From the NCBI GenBank assembly GCA_006937955.1, contig SSNP01000004.1:7077264-7141263 (forward strand): 64,000 nucleotides of DNA, read 5' to 3'. Of the stretch, positions 23,348 to 36,632 are shown in pieces. The stretch's first letter is position 1, and each line of letters starts with the position of its first letter. Below the pieces are notes generated by a model. It searched no databases and was not told the origin of the DNA. It saw only the letters and a program-made list of their open reading frames with translations. The position numbers and the translations under genes are program-made. The stretch comes from Pachypanchax playfairii. Taxonomy: Eukaryota > Chordata > Actinopteri > Cyprinodontiformes > Aplocheilidae.

Positions 23348-26300
23348 CTAGGAGAAAGGAGTAAAAACAGAGTCAGATAAAGCTGTAAAGAAATGTAGAA
23401 GTAAAGAAGGAGAAAAAAAAAGGAAGGAAAAAGGTTTTATAAATTAAAGTATCATCATTTTTATTCATCATTAAAATGAAGAACACCCTATTAACGTCTG
23501 GTATATGAGGCTGGGTCAAATCACACTCTGACTCGGACGTCTAATTTCAAACACACGCACATGAATCAAACATCAAACCGAGGCTCTGCACAGAATATTC
23601 ATCAGTCAAGGTGAATTATATATCTGCAGAGGTCAGGATCAGGCTGCAGCAGGTGTGACCTGAAAGAGGTCTTCTCTGGCTGAAGACGTCTGTCTGGCCT
23701 TTGATTCTGTAGTGGGTGTTGGACAGAAGTGTTCTCACTGTGCATGTGTGGGGTTTCTCTGGAAATGTCTGCTTCTTCTGGCAGATCAAAACCATAAATA
23801 TAATTCCAAACTTACATTAGAAACAAGTAGTTTGTATCATGTGTGCTGAATTGAGACATTTACCTCAACAACAGTTTAAAAACATACAAAAACTGTAAGA
23901 GACTCTATTAATTTCTTGTTTCTGTTAGGTGATCGCTCCTCATATCCCAACACAGTCCTTCAGAAACAAGCAGCATCCGTTCTGCGTTCCCAGACGTGTT
24001 TAAACCAACAGAGGTCAAAGTTTTGCTGTTTTCTTGGCCAGAGCTTCTCCTCTAATCTGTTATTGTTAATGGATGAAAGTGATTGGGTGCCTCATTGCTA
24101 TACACAAACTTAATATCTTATTGATTCCTCCAACCTCTTCTGCTGAGCTGAGAAAATGCTAATTAGCAACAGGCTATGCTCCTTTCTTTCTCCTTAATTT
24201 CAATTTAACCTCAGAGTGTGTGTGTGTTTGTGGGGGGGGGCATGTGTGTGTACATGCATGTCAGTTTGAGTAGTTAGGAGTCGTAAACAAAAAGAAATAG
24301 AAAAAAAGAGTATTGTTCCATTAAAGTGCTCTGCCTCTGATTTTATTTTGCTTTTTCTTCCCTCTGCCCTTCACAGAGACAAATGGGTTTGCCATTCAGG
24401 AGTCTCTGAGGGGCGGAGCAGCCCGGTTCTTGTAAATGTGAGTGCTTGCGGTTCGGCCGGCCGGTGGGTGCTCGGTGGCTGTGAAATTCCATCACTTAGA
24501 AATTCTACTTTGGCCTCCACCCCAGGCGACCACACAGGCTCATGGTACAAGAACACAACCCTAACACACAGACTGTACAGAGACTTCTGTAGAGAAAGAA
24601 AAAAAAGCACACATGCAACATTTTCCAGAAAGTTGTGTGCCAAAGCAAAGGCAGTTGCCAAGGTCCCGACTGTCAGGGAATTCAACCATCATGCTGCATT
24701 TAGTCTGAGTGCCCTTGTTGCTTCATCAAAACAATCTTTTCCAGCAGACTCCTGCAGCTTACAATGGATGCACTGTTTATCCCACATTGGTCTGTGTGTG
24801 TTTCTCTGAGTGTCTGCGTGCATGTGTCTCCTCGGGGCTCTCACAAAATGCTCCCCAAGTAACTGTTATGTTTACGCGCCTGTATCTCTGCATTCCTCTG
24901 TATCTGGGTGTGTGCAGCCAAGCATTGTAGCACAAAATTAAGTTCCACTATTCCACTCTGATGTCCAAGGGGAACCTGCAGTAAGCAACTGCTACAGCAC
25001 AACTAGATGTACAGGAAAATCACTTTTTTGCTCAGGTGTTGGTGGCATTTAACATGTAAGGCTGGGGTCAAGTTCTAGTCCAGAACAGAGTTAATGCACT
25101 AGTGTCTCCTGACCCATAGGTGGCAGAAGTGATCAACAGCCAGGATGACGTTGAGAGAATCTAATAGGAGGAAATAGCACTACATAAAAAGATAAAGAAA
25201 AAGAAATGGACTATAATTAACTTCTGAACATAATTTTCAAATTTCTACCCACTGAAAGAGTTTTTTTTATTTTAAAATCAGTCTTTATTGACAGTTGTCA
25301 AAAAAGTGTTTAAAATAATGTTTTTTCATGAGGAACTACAGGTTCAACATCAATTCTACATCATTGCCTTCTCATAAATCCCAATCATTAGTTTACATAT
25401 TTAAGATATATTAACATAAACAGAAAAAAAGAGAAAAAAGCCCCCAGACACTTCAGAATCTAAAAACAGCCGTGGTGTTTGGCATCTTAAACATGCCAGT
25501 GATAACATAAGAGAAAAAGAACCTTGAGTTTAAAAACACGACCTTAAAGGCAGACATCTCATCTCCATCCTTGTGTCCATGTATCACTTCACTGAGCTCT
25601 GAGACCTTCCCCCTTCATAAAACAAACACACCCTGGTTTTCAGATCATGCATCAAAAAAAAAAATGCTAAGATCAAACCTAAACTGAATTTATTATAATG
25701 GCGACAATTAAAAAAAAAGACTGATAATTTGAAATAGTTTTGTTTTCTTACACTCCAGTTCACATATATGAGGCATTCAAACATTTTGGTGACTTAATTT
25801 CTTCCCTGCAGCCCTGCTGTGTTGAGAGCAGTACCCACTACTGAGAGGCCACGACTCTCATTTAAGCATGTCTTTTACTTTAAATCATCACAGTACTTTC
25901 ACAGCGACCTGAAACGCTCAAAATAAAAACGTATACATCACAATTAGGAAAAGAAAGTGCATGTAAATATGGAGGTATATTGCTACAGTAAGAAAGTGGG
26001 AGGGCTGGGAAATCCGAGTGAGGAGGGGGGATGGGGCAGGTGACAATGAGTGAGTGAAAGCAGCCAAGGCAAAATTTATGCCCACATTTTCAAATCAAAG
26101 TGCTCCCTCAGCATATTTCTCACCTGCCAAAGTCGCGCACCGCAGCAGCGCGGCATATCGCTGCTCATTCTTTTGTGGCTTACCAGGACAAAAAAAAAAA
26201 AAACAGAGGATGTCAAACTGAGATCAGCTCAGATAAATATGTAAATTACAGACGTGAAGAAAATGCTGGTGAAAAAAACCCCATAAAACATTAATCAAAT

Positions 26301-28768
26301 GGATTGTGAAGGTCAGTCCTGATTGTGCTGGTCAGCTCTTTCTTTTGACAGCAGTCTGGTGAAAGTTTGAGTTCAGTCTCATAAGTTGTGACATGATGTA
26401 ATTAGCTGAGATCTTCTTCATCATTCCTCTTCAGCCAGCACAAAGGAAGTCCTGTCAAGATTTCTCCAAGACGGGCATTTATTTAAACGTAATTACCCAT
26501 ATTTAAAGTAAATTTGATTCGAGAAGATAGAAGGAGAGTTTGAACTCAGAGGCTTTTTAAATCTAAATGTCCAAACTTTCTGATGTGAAAAGATGCTTCT
26601 TTGACGCTAAATAACATCTTTCACCTTTGCGCTGAAGATGAAATATCTGAATTCTTCATTCGTCACAATAAAATGTTTAGAATCCGCTCGAACCGAGGCC
26701 TCGCTATTTCTCTGCTCTGTGGGTTTTACACTGTAATAAATTAGCCTCACTTTGGTGAAACGGCAACAGGACACGCTCCATGCTCTGCTCAGTGCGTCAC
26801 ATCGAGGATGGGCGCGAGCTGTAAATTGTCACTGACGTTGAATTTATACAGAGCCTTGGGGACGGGAGGCAGAGCTGTGTAGTGACCAGCTGAGTGAGGC
26901 CCAACAAGCAGCAAACCTTCACACAAACACACACGCCTCGCTGCCCCCGTTGACCCCCCCTTCTCCCGTCCCCAATCCCCATCTCAAGGACAACCAAAAA
27001 CAGAGGCAGAGAGAGGGATGGGTGTGTGTGTGTGCGCTGAAGTGCAGACAGCTCTAAAGTGATAAGAGTTTTATGATTCTGTTTTCTTCCCTAGGAACTG
27101 ACCAGGTCCCAGACTTAAAATTTTTTGTGTGTGTGCATGAGTGTGTGTTGGAGCGCCTGTGGCATGTTTCAGATTTATTCAGCTCATCTTATTGTGAGGA
27201 AAGAAGGGGTGCTGCCAAGGCCTCCTTACACATTCATAAAGCGTCTCCTGTCACCGAACACACCACACACTACTAAACCCTCAGAGCCAGGAGAGAGGGG
27301 CAGTGACAGAGAAGAAAAACTGCCTAAACATTACTAATTATTCCTGAAAAAAGGATTAAATACATCAGTCAGGCAGATGAATGAACAGAAACATGGAGGA
27401 TGATTGATATGAAGAACAGAGACTGAGACGGGGGGAAAAAAATGATACAGGGAGAGCAAAAAGCAGCAGAACAACATGAACATTTACTAAACTTCAATAA
27501 AATCAACACATCTTAGAGCACTTTATGTAGCAGTGTTGTTAACCTGGTGTTTGGGACTCCATTTGGGCAGATAGATTCTAAGATATAGGCCCCCAAAAAT
27601 GAAAACAAAAAATACTTTCGTTATTATTATTTTACCATAAGTGCATAAGATCCTTCTGAAACGACACAACCTACTGTGCTGCTGATCAAAAAGAAGCTAC
27701 TTCTGCTTTGTAAGCATGCAAAATTACATTTATACAAAATATTTCCACAACAAAAGAACTTTTACAAATGCATTTGCTCCTGGTTCAAGGTAAAAAATTC
27801 AAAATTTGAATGCATTACATATAAACTGTGCAGCAGTGGTATCTCTGTCTGGTTTCCTTTAATAAATTGCTGTGACTCAGAAAGTGTTGCAGTAAATCCA
27901 CAATGAAGAATATTAAAGTTTAAAGTGGCCTAAAGATTCAAATCAAACCAAAAATTAACACTAAGGAGAAATTATCTGAAGTGATGACCCAAAGTTCGAC
28001 ATCCTCCAACGTCCGATGGTAGAAAAAATGAATGACCACCAACAGCTGCATTACAAAGTTTACTAAAGAAGAGGAGACGCACCCAAATCTGGATGTTTTG
28101 TTCATTGTAACAAAACATTCAGATGAAGAATGACTTGTCATCCTTTTTCTAACTAGCTGAGCTGTTCAGATGACTAATGAAACTGAAAGCAGGTTATCAG
28201 GGTAAAAATGCATGGCTCCTCATCGCTCCTCTGACAAAAGTGAAACATGGATCAGGAAACAGTTTCAGTGACTCGCTCCTGTGGACGGCAACAACTAAGA
28301 TGCATTTCTATTCAGAGTGATTTTCATGGTGTGAGTGATGCACCAGCAGACGACATGCAGGTCTTTGTCAGGGGTCCTCACAGTGAAACAACAAGTATTT
28401 CCCTGAAAATCAGGGAGTGTTTGGTACAGAGAAAGTAGAAAACCAATTGTTTTTCTGTGAAAAATCCAAAACAAACTGAATTAGAGAAACGACTGAACTT
28501 TTAATATTGTTAATGAATACTTTATCCAATGTCTGTGTTCCGCTAACATCTTTTCGGTTACAATTTAAAGAATCTCTCTACACTCATTTCCTTCACCATC
28601 ATGACCAGTCAGGTTGTGTTCAGACGAAGAGCACAATCAAAAGCAGAGATGCTTTGTTCTGAGTGTGTGTGTTAGTGTGTGTAAGACAGAGAGCAGGTCT
28701 AAGTATGAGATTACAATGCCCATGTTGAGGCAATGCGATTGGCATCACATCCAGACAGAAAGGGGAGG

Positions 28769-28772
<4 letters not shown>

Positions 28773-28801
<29 letters not shown>
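28773..28801 (+). repeat. (GA)14 microsatellite
   Basis: Perfect GA repeat followed by A5, within a wider purine-rich region of about 28755-28910. Confidence 0.95.
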
Positions 28802-28804
<3 letters not shown>

Positions 28805-31800
28805 AGGAAATTGGTTGGCAGAGTCATAAAAGGGGCGACGAGTACAGAGACAGATGCAGAGAAAAGAGAGAGGGAGTAAAAAGGGAAGTGATAGAAGGGT
28901 GGCAGCAGAGGAAACCCTTGAGAAGACAGCATGTAAATACGCCAACAGTGGGCCTCTTAAGTGAAGATGAAGAGGCGACAGGACAAAAAAGCTCTGAGCA
29001 CTGTGTGATTATAGATCAATTTGCCACAATCAAGCCTCCTCATAGCTGGTCCCTGTGAAATGGAGAGATTTCTGCTCTTCAAGGGCAGTCGTGATGACGG
29101 TGGAGGTCACAGACGATGGGAGTGACAGAGTGAGACGCAGACAAAGGGAGACGATCGTCTGAGGGACGTGAAGGAGGAGAAACAAGGTGTAAGCTGGCCA
29201 TCAGTATTCAGGCCTGAGATAAAGGGCTTTTTAATTATGTTAATGGAGAGGTGGTGGTGAAACCCAACCCTGTGGCCATCACTGATCAGAGCGTGGAGAT
29301 CTGTCAGTGTTAGCTACGGTACTATTTGGGTAACTTAGATGGATATAGTATGACGGTTCTATTACACACACCATTAGAATTTCTACCATAATGTTAAGGA
29401 GCTTAAAGACATCAGTAATGTTTCACTGGCTCTCTTGATTCCAAGTTTCAAGCCCTTTTCACAGTTGAAATGTGTTTAGATGTGTGTTTTGTTGCAGCGG
29501 TGATAACACAGAACACTCAAACATCTGAATAATATGACTGAAGTTAAACAACGGGAATGAAAAGATGCTGATTAGCCAGGTTTTCCCGCGTGTGACTTAA
29601 TCAGTCTGAAACAATACATTGAGTTGACATATCTAATATATATTTAATAATATTATTGAACTTATGGAAATATATATATTTGTCAGAAAAGTGTCATCCG
29701 GGTACACAACTGTTATAGTTGACAAATTAACTGAATATATGTAGAAATCATTAATTTGTAAAAGAGAAAGTTACTTCTACTACGAAAGTTGAAGACGGAA
29801 CAAAATGAGCGACACCCAGTAGCTGGTTCTAGAACAAATATGAAGTCCCATCAATTGAGCACATTATGCTCTCAGGTTACAACACGTCTAAAATTTTACA
29901 TAACAGAAGTAGCTTGTTCAGGGAGGTATTGTCAGCATATTAGTGCTGCTTCATGATTTATAAAACATATATGAAGGTAGTATATCTCTATTACAGCAGT
30001 GTGTTACGTTGATCTTAATCCTCTTCTGCAACTAAACATGTTTACTTTAATAATGAAGGTGATACTACAGTATGTTAGCTGAAACATAGCTACTGAACAT
30101 AGTTTAAAGTTTTAGAACAGTTCATGTTCCAGATTAAACTAACAGAAGGACAAGACTAAGAGAAAGAGGTGCAATCCCAAAGCTGTTTCTCACTTCAGCA
30201 CCACGGACAGAGCAGTGAGTTTATTAATATAGAGGATGGCTAAGCTTTATTTATGGTTGCCAGTGTCATTCTCTGTTAAACTGACGCCTCTACTGCTGGC
30301 GCCTGGTGTTGCTCCTTCATCTACTAAATGGATGAGCTGAGAGCAAAGAGTCTGTGGGCAGGTCTGGCTCTGGAAGCACTTTTTTTTTTCTGTTTTGGAT
30401 CCAACCGTGCAGGAACAGAGAAAACCAGACAGGAGAGACTTTTGTAGCATGAGATTACTGCAAAGGGGTGGAAGGGAGGAGCATTTCTACAACTACAAGG
30501 ATAAAACACACCTTTGTACTTATTGAACTGAACTTTTTATACTGCTATTTCAAAATTATGGCAGTTGTATGAAAAAACCTGTTGTTTAGAAGAAGATCCC
30601 ACAGATGAGTAGAAATTGTTCTGGAGGTCTGTGAATGTCAAAGATAAGCTCAGAAGTCAGTCGGCGATCAAACCAATAATCAAACCAGTTCTTGGGTATT
30701 GAGCCACGTTTATTCTTTGTCTCCAGGGCCGACAACAGCATCTTGATTTCCTTCATATATTTTCAAGCCTGCCTATCTGTTTTTCCATCACACACTGGTT
30801 TCTCAAAGCCCTGGAAGTGTTAAGAATGAGTGTGACAGACAGTAAGCAGAGAGGGTGAGACAGAAATCTTTTAGGAAGGGGGCAAAGTAGGAGCTCTGTC
30901 GAGTATCAAAAGCAGGAGGCTTTTTTAGTGACAGGATATGGACATCTGGTGCAAAGTCAGAGGCGGAGATTGCTTAGGGTTTCAAGGCATTGGTCATAGG
31001 CCTTTCTTAAACCCTGACTTCTCCTGTCTTGGCTTCAGAAAATGATGACAGGAGGAGAGGCACATAAAAAGGAGGGATGGCCGGTCTGTGCGCAGCATGA
31101 TACAGAATCAGAGGCAGCCAGTAATAGCCTTTTTTGAAGAATGCACCACTGAACTTTAAGGGCCGTCTTGCTTGAAAGGACAAGTTACAAATAGGAAGAA
31201 AGGAGTAGGAGAAATGATTTCCCAGGGATATACCCCCTGCTGTTCCACCCTATCACTGCACCACATTGTAAGAGTGTGTTTATATGTGAGTGTGTGTGAC
31301 AACATGTACGTTTTTACAGAGAATGTAAGACATTACCAAAAAAAAAAAAAAAGCACAAAATGTGCACAAACTGAAATACATGAACACCTCCCCCTGTGTC
31401 AGATAAACCCAGTTGGCTTCTGAAGATCATTTAGAGGACTGATTTTAAGAAAAAAAGCTGCTACTAAAACCAATTTGACAGGCAAAGAAAACTTAGAGTC
31501 TGATGTACAGACAGAACTCATGTGTAGTTCTTTATTACTCTGCCTTTTTTTACACATCAATAATTTCTGAGACACAACAATGCAGCTGAGGTGAGGTAAA
31601 CAACCGCAGTGTATCCCAGCTTTAATAACTACCATCATACCTCCAAGCTAGGTCTTAAAGTGAGTTTTCTTCCTGCCCATTTTCTATTCTGTCCTCACAT
31701 TTCTTTTAATTTATAATAAATTTACACAAACCCCAAATTAGAAATCACTGTCACTCCATGGACATATCACTGCCGATATATTAATAATTTGTGCAAAACT

Positions 31801-31859
31801 ATGTCTATAGTGCATTTATTTATTGTAGACATAATATGGTGTGTGTGTCTGGTGTGTGA

Positions 31860-32110
31860 AATCGTGTGCGCATCAGGGGCATCGGCTCGGCTGGGCGGCA
31901 GCGGCAAAGTCATTCAGCAGTTTAGTAACAGCCCATTACCTTGTTAATACCAGTCTAATGGGCAGTCTGCTATTTTTAAAAACACAGCCGTGTTCGTGCC
32001 ATTAACAGCCACTTAGTGCTTGACTCAAATCAACAGGCCGCTGGGACACGCCAAAACAACATTAAAGCAACAAAGACAACCTGATAATATGCGTTCCTCA
32101 TTAACAAAAG
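31860..32110. promoter_or_regulatory. Candidate conserved non-coding block
   Basis: A 250-bp block of balanced, non-repetitive sequence inside AT-rich surroundings, with phrases such as cattaccttgttaatacc, ctaatgggcagtctgc, gccattaacagccactta and caggccgctgggacacg. No open frame and no repeat. It reads like a vertebrate CNE, but that is inference from texture only. Confidence 0.35.
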
Positions 32111-33369
32111 AGCCAGCAACATTTCCTCCTCAGTTTACACAACACAGCTCCCAAATGTGTGAACTGTTAAAACCATTATATTAGGTCAAAGCATTTTTTT
32201 TCTCGTTTTTCATGTTTCAGTTTTTTTATTATCACTTTCGGTTACAGGACTGTTTAGACTAGAATTTAAAGCTGTTTTTTGAAGCTTTTACTGGTTTTAA
32301 CATATAAGGACAACACATAAGGATAATTATACATGTACAGATGGGGAAGAAAATATTTCAGTAGGTTATAACTGGAATTATTTATAGAGAGAGGCATTAT
32401 TTTGTCTTACAAATATACAAAAACAAAAGTTATAGCAGCACGTTTTGCTGTTTCCATGCCATTTCTGACTTGAGATGCCCGACAAGGAATATATTTCAGT
32501 TGAAATGAATTTGTTCTTTAGTTTGAAATCAAAAGTTAGAAGGCCCCTTCACACTGGATTAAGACCCTGCAATGCTCTCTATGACCTACATGACCTATTA
32601 GAACGTGACTGGATCACAAAAAGACAGAATACTTCCTCCACTATAAAGGCAATCGTGTAGCTGCTGTGCTCTTATTATGACCCTCTCAAGAGGTTTTACT
32701 GTCAGATTCCAGGGTTTTTTGTGGAAACTCTTCTTCTTCCACTTTGTTTTTTCTTCCTTGTTCTTTCCTCGTGCTTTCTATTTCTCAGGTGGAAGAGGTG
32801 AGGTATACCTTGTTGCATCATGAGATGGTGTTGTGGTTCTCCAGAAAGTCCACAAGACTAGAACACTTGTAACTTTTTATGCCACTTTAAGTCTTGTCTA
32901 GCTCTGTTTCCAATGGCAGCTCGTTGAGTCCATCATGGTAATCAGTGCTCATCAAGATAACTTGAAAACAGATATGGATGAAGTTTTCAGGATAAATTGA
33001 GAATGGCAAAAGAACCAATTGATTCAATTTTGGGAGTGATCAGGAAAATCGCCATCATGGAAATATTGTTTTTTACAAAGAACTATTGAACTAATGACAT
33101 CAAAGTGATTCCAAATACCAAGGGTACATTTCCATCATCAAGAAAACCAAAAAAGGTTAAAAAATACATGTAGAACTGACCATTGAGTCAATAAGACCCA
33201 TGATAGGGAAATGAAATGATCTGCTTGTGACCTGCTGTTGAAGTACCTATCACTTGAGTAACCACTAATTTGGAAAATCTTTGAGAGTCTCATTCACCTG
33301 AGGATCTTGTGGAAAATGTACTTACCTATAATACCTTACCTGCTTGTTCTACTCCTCTCCTAACTCTTA

Positions 33370-34045
33370 AGGTGCATTCACACCGGCCACTTTGTCAACG
33401 TCAAGCAACGCTGATAACGCTCCAAATTTGACGTTTGAAGTTGAAGCTCATAACGCCTGCCAGTCAGAGCGCATAGGCGTTAAAGCTCGTAAAGCCTGAC
33501 CGAAAAAGATAGCGAAGGCGGGGCTTCCTTTGTTATGGGATGTTCGGAGCTATGGCGGATCATATTGAGACAGTGGCTTGGATTTATTTACTTCATAGAT
33601 CTAGACAACGTCGACGTCGGGTGCATCAGCGCCGTTTGTGGATACACCCCATTCTTCAGATGCGTTCTGAGTTTGGTGAGTTTAACCATTTGCTCCAGGA
33701 GCTATGTTTGGATGAGGTTAATTTATCTTCCATTTTGGCTGATCCCGCTTCTTTCTGGCTACGTGCTGTGACGTCTTACGTCACTACGATGAGACGCTCT
33801 GATTGGTTGACATGCCGCTTCAAGAGCGTTATCAACGTCAAAAGTTCAGCTAGCTGAACTTTGAGCTTTTCTAGCTTTTCAAGCGTCAACGCCTGAAACG
33901 CTAGAAAAGCTTGAAAAGTTGCCGCTCATAATGCTCACAAAGCGCCGCAGAGCCGTTGACGTCTGTCTGACGCCCGTCCACCATAGACTTTACATATAAA
34001 CTTGCCGCTTATGAAGTTGATGGTTGGGCCGGTGTGAATGCACCT
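33370..34045 (+). mobile_element. PIF/Harbinger deletion derivative with 19-bp perfect terminal inverted repeats
   Basis: Left end AGGTGCATTCACACCGGCC and right end its exact reverse complement, bounded by TTA on both sides (33367-33369 and 34046-34048), the 3-bp target duplication typical of PIF/Harbinger. At 676 bp it is far too short to be autonomous. It contains the beginning of a Harbinger-type transposase gene (separate entry) followed by subterminal sequence with gcttttctagcttttcaagc and its inverted relative ctagaaaagcttgaaaag. Confidence 0.85.
33552..33857 (+). pseudogene. Truncated Harbinger transposase N-terminus
   Basis: The frame starts MADHIETVAWIYLLHRSRQR and continues RRRVHQRRLWIHPILQMRSE and FGEFNHLLQELCLDEV. 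The pattern R-R-x-W-x-HPI-x(9-10)-GEF-x-HL-x-QEL is the N-terminal signature of HARBI1/PIF-type nucleases. After this the frame runs into element-end sequence and stops: the DDE catalytic region is missing. The same frame is open from an earlier ATG at 33540, but MADHIE fits the family better. Non-functional remnant. Confidence 0.7.
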
Positions 34046-36529
34046 TTAGGCTGCATGGAGCTTCCAACTCCCCTGAAATCCAGAGAGAAACAAAAAAGAC
34101 CAGTAAGATCTTCCATCCCAGATTTTATGGTCTCCTGCATATTCTACTCCATGTAAACTCAATCAACCATTTTACTTACCTTTTTACATCCTGTTTGTTC
34201 TTGTGTTGGATAATAGGGTCTAAAAAAAAATCCAAACACTGACATATGACCTGTTAGGTCAACAACCCCAAAATGCTGCTCTGTACCCTCACCATAGTCA
34301 GCAGCATGTTCCTATGAGGATTCTACCAAGTACGTCCATAATTGTACCACAGCCCATCCTGCTGGAACAATTCTCTGTGATTGAGTCAGGATGCAGCTAC
34401 ATGATGGAAGATCATGATAACTCAGCAAAAAGCTATCTCGTGATGAGGTCATATCCTTTCAGCATGATACAAGTGTAACCAGTCCTGCTTTATGTTCTCG
34501 ACATCATGTCATGCTTATGTGCAGAGACCCCACATATGCTGCCACTGCTGCCACCACGCCCCATACACTACCACCAAAATGATAAACCGCTATGACATCA
34601 GGACAGAAGACTCTGGATGATCAAACCCTTCATGCTTGATCACAAGTAATCGCGAGCCCCCTGCATTCTCAAAGCACACAAAGACCCTGCAAAGACCACC
34701 CACATTCTGCCTTATTTTTTATGTCCCAGTGTGTCATGTCATGCAGTGTAAAGGGGTCTTTACATTTAGAGGTATGGACTTTTTTCCTTTGTGTGCTGCA
34801 ACTAAAGACAACAATGTATCCATCTGTATGTAATGCACAACTTTTAGAAACATCTTAAATTGTTTCTTAAACTAATAACTTTAAATGAGATGGTTTTTCC
34901 AGTGTTTCACTCTATCTAGTGTTTCCAAAACCTCACATGTCCTACATGCACACTTGTTCTGCTGTTTAGCTCAACTGTACACACAATTTAACATCACCTT
35001 CAAATTAAGCAAAGTCTTAAGATTAGAAAAGAAGTGATTTACATTACAAGGACTTGGGAGTTTTATCTTCAGGTGGCAGGTGGGTCCCCTGGACCACATA
35101 AAAAGATTTATTCTCCCACAACATGGGTATCACATGAACATAAATCAAAAATACACAGTGTTTTGTTGCCTTTGCTTCCTCCTAGTAGCAGTATTTTCCC
35201 TCTGACACTTTTATCCTTGACAGTCGTGTGTCCCATTTTAAAGGCTACACTTTGTACTCTGCTTAGCTGGCTGGACTCCTTTCACATACAAAAGAAGTGT
35301 GTGACATTCAGTCAGCTGAACTGGCTCAAATTGTGTGCTGTGCAGAGGAGTGGTGCATTGTTACAGAAACTGTGAAGGTTGCTCCAGAGAGCAACACTGT
35401 ACCAAAACAATGCAAGAAGCAAGATGACATGTGTTAGTGACCCACAAAACCCAAATAAAGAAAAACAAACAAAAATCAACCAACATACTCGTGTTAGGAG
35501 GAAACTGACAACAAATAGTAAATAAAACAATCATTTTGATGGTTGTGTGGTAAACTATGTCTGTATGAATAACCTGGTGGGTAATAATCCAAATTTTTAA
35601 CTGTGTATAAATAAATACAGCAAAAATAAAACATTATCTCCTGCAGGTATCTGTAATTCCATTTTAAAGAATGTCTTAATTTGTCAGAATCAGTAGCTTC
35701 TCACTGAAGTTAGAGATGAAGCTTTGGCCAATAAGTTTCTGGAATTGACAATTCTGGTGCATCAGTTGTTTACACAGACTTTAAACATGGCTGAGAGTTG
35801 AAGATTTTCTCTTTTTAAAGAGATTTTCAAAGCTTTCAGCTCAGTATCAGTTGTGGTGGATTTCTTTTAATACATACTTGATTATCTTATTTTGGATGTG
35901 GACAATTTTTTTCATCATTTTGTCTTTAGGGATTAGCCATTTTGACGGGTGTTTGGTGACTCTGGCATCGCTTCCTTTACGCTACATCAGCATGATAATT
36001 TCTGAGTCTTTTAGTTTGAACCACTTTAAAAGCCTTTCTTTTTACACCCCCTACCAAAATTGTAACGCTTTCGTTTTATCAGTAAATTGAGAAATAAATT
36101 GAGCTAGTTAATGTGCAACACATTTTATTTCTTCTGATGAAATTAATGCAAGAAAACTTCAGAAACAAATCTTGCAAAAAAGGCAACACAGCTGATATTT
36201 GGGCTTTCAGTCAGATTCAAGTTGCTGTAGATGCATGAAAATCCTTCCAAATGCTGCCATGCGCCAAAGTTAAAAGATGACACATTCCTTTATTATTTTC
36301 CTTGTCACTAACACTTCTTACTCATCATTTACACTTTTAAATGTATATTTTTAAACTTTCAATATACCAAAAGAGCACAAAGCCTCAGTTTCGTTGTTTT
36401 TTAATACATCCTCTTTAAGTAGGACTTTGAAATATAATAGCTTGCAGATTAAATTTACAGCAAGCTTAGAGAGACTTATGTTATTATTTAGGGTTTGTGT
36501 ACACTTATTCTAGTGCAGTGTTTCAACAG

Positions 36530-36632
36530 ATGTCGGGGGGCTACGTGGGGTTCAGAACACTTTGAAGGAAGCTATGATCAAACCATCGACATTCTGGCTG
36601 AATATCGACCGCTCTTCCTCAGCCGTCTCAAG
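36530..36632 (+). other. Possible orphan exon, function unknown
   Basis: A 103-nt segment with a plausible acceptor (agtgcagtgtttcaacag) and donor (CAAG|GTGCAA), open in one frame: CRGATWGSEHFEGSYDQTID then ILAEYRPLFLSRLK. Composition is protein-like and unlike the AT-rich flanks. I do not recognise the family. It may be an exon of a gene nested in agbl4, a decayed retrocopy (an A-rich run follows at 36650), or chance. Confidence 0.25.

Larger units (their letters stand above)
23348..33366. other. Long non-coding stretch upstream of the visible agbl4 exons
   Basis: No gene recognised on either strand. Probably agbl4 intron, given human gene order. Contents: a GA microsatellite at 28773-28801, candidate CNE blocks near 29170-29260 and 31860-32110, and AT-rich sequence. 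The 153-codon open frame at 24348-24809 has no recognisable domain. Confidence 0.5.

Noticed and set aside
24348..24809. 153-codon ORF on the + strand
   Set aside because: No recognisable family, overlapping open frame on the other strand, no supporting splice or start context.
34164..34232. A 41-nt minus-strand segment with good acceptor and donor
   Set aside because: It is very short, shows no family resemblance in any frame and has no neighbouring exon.
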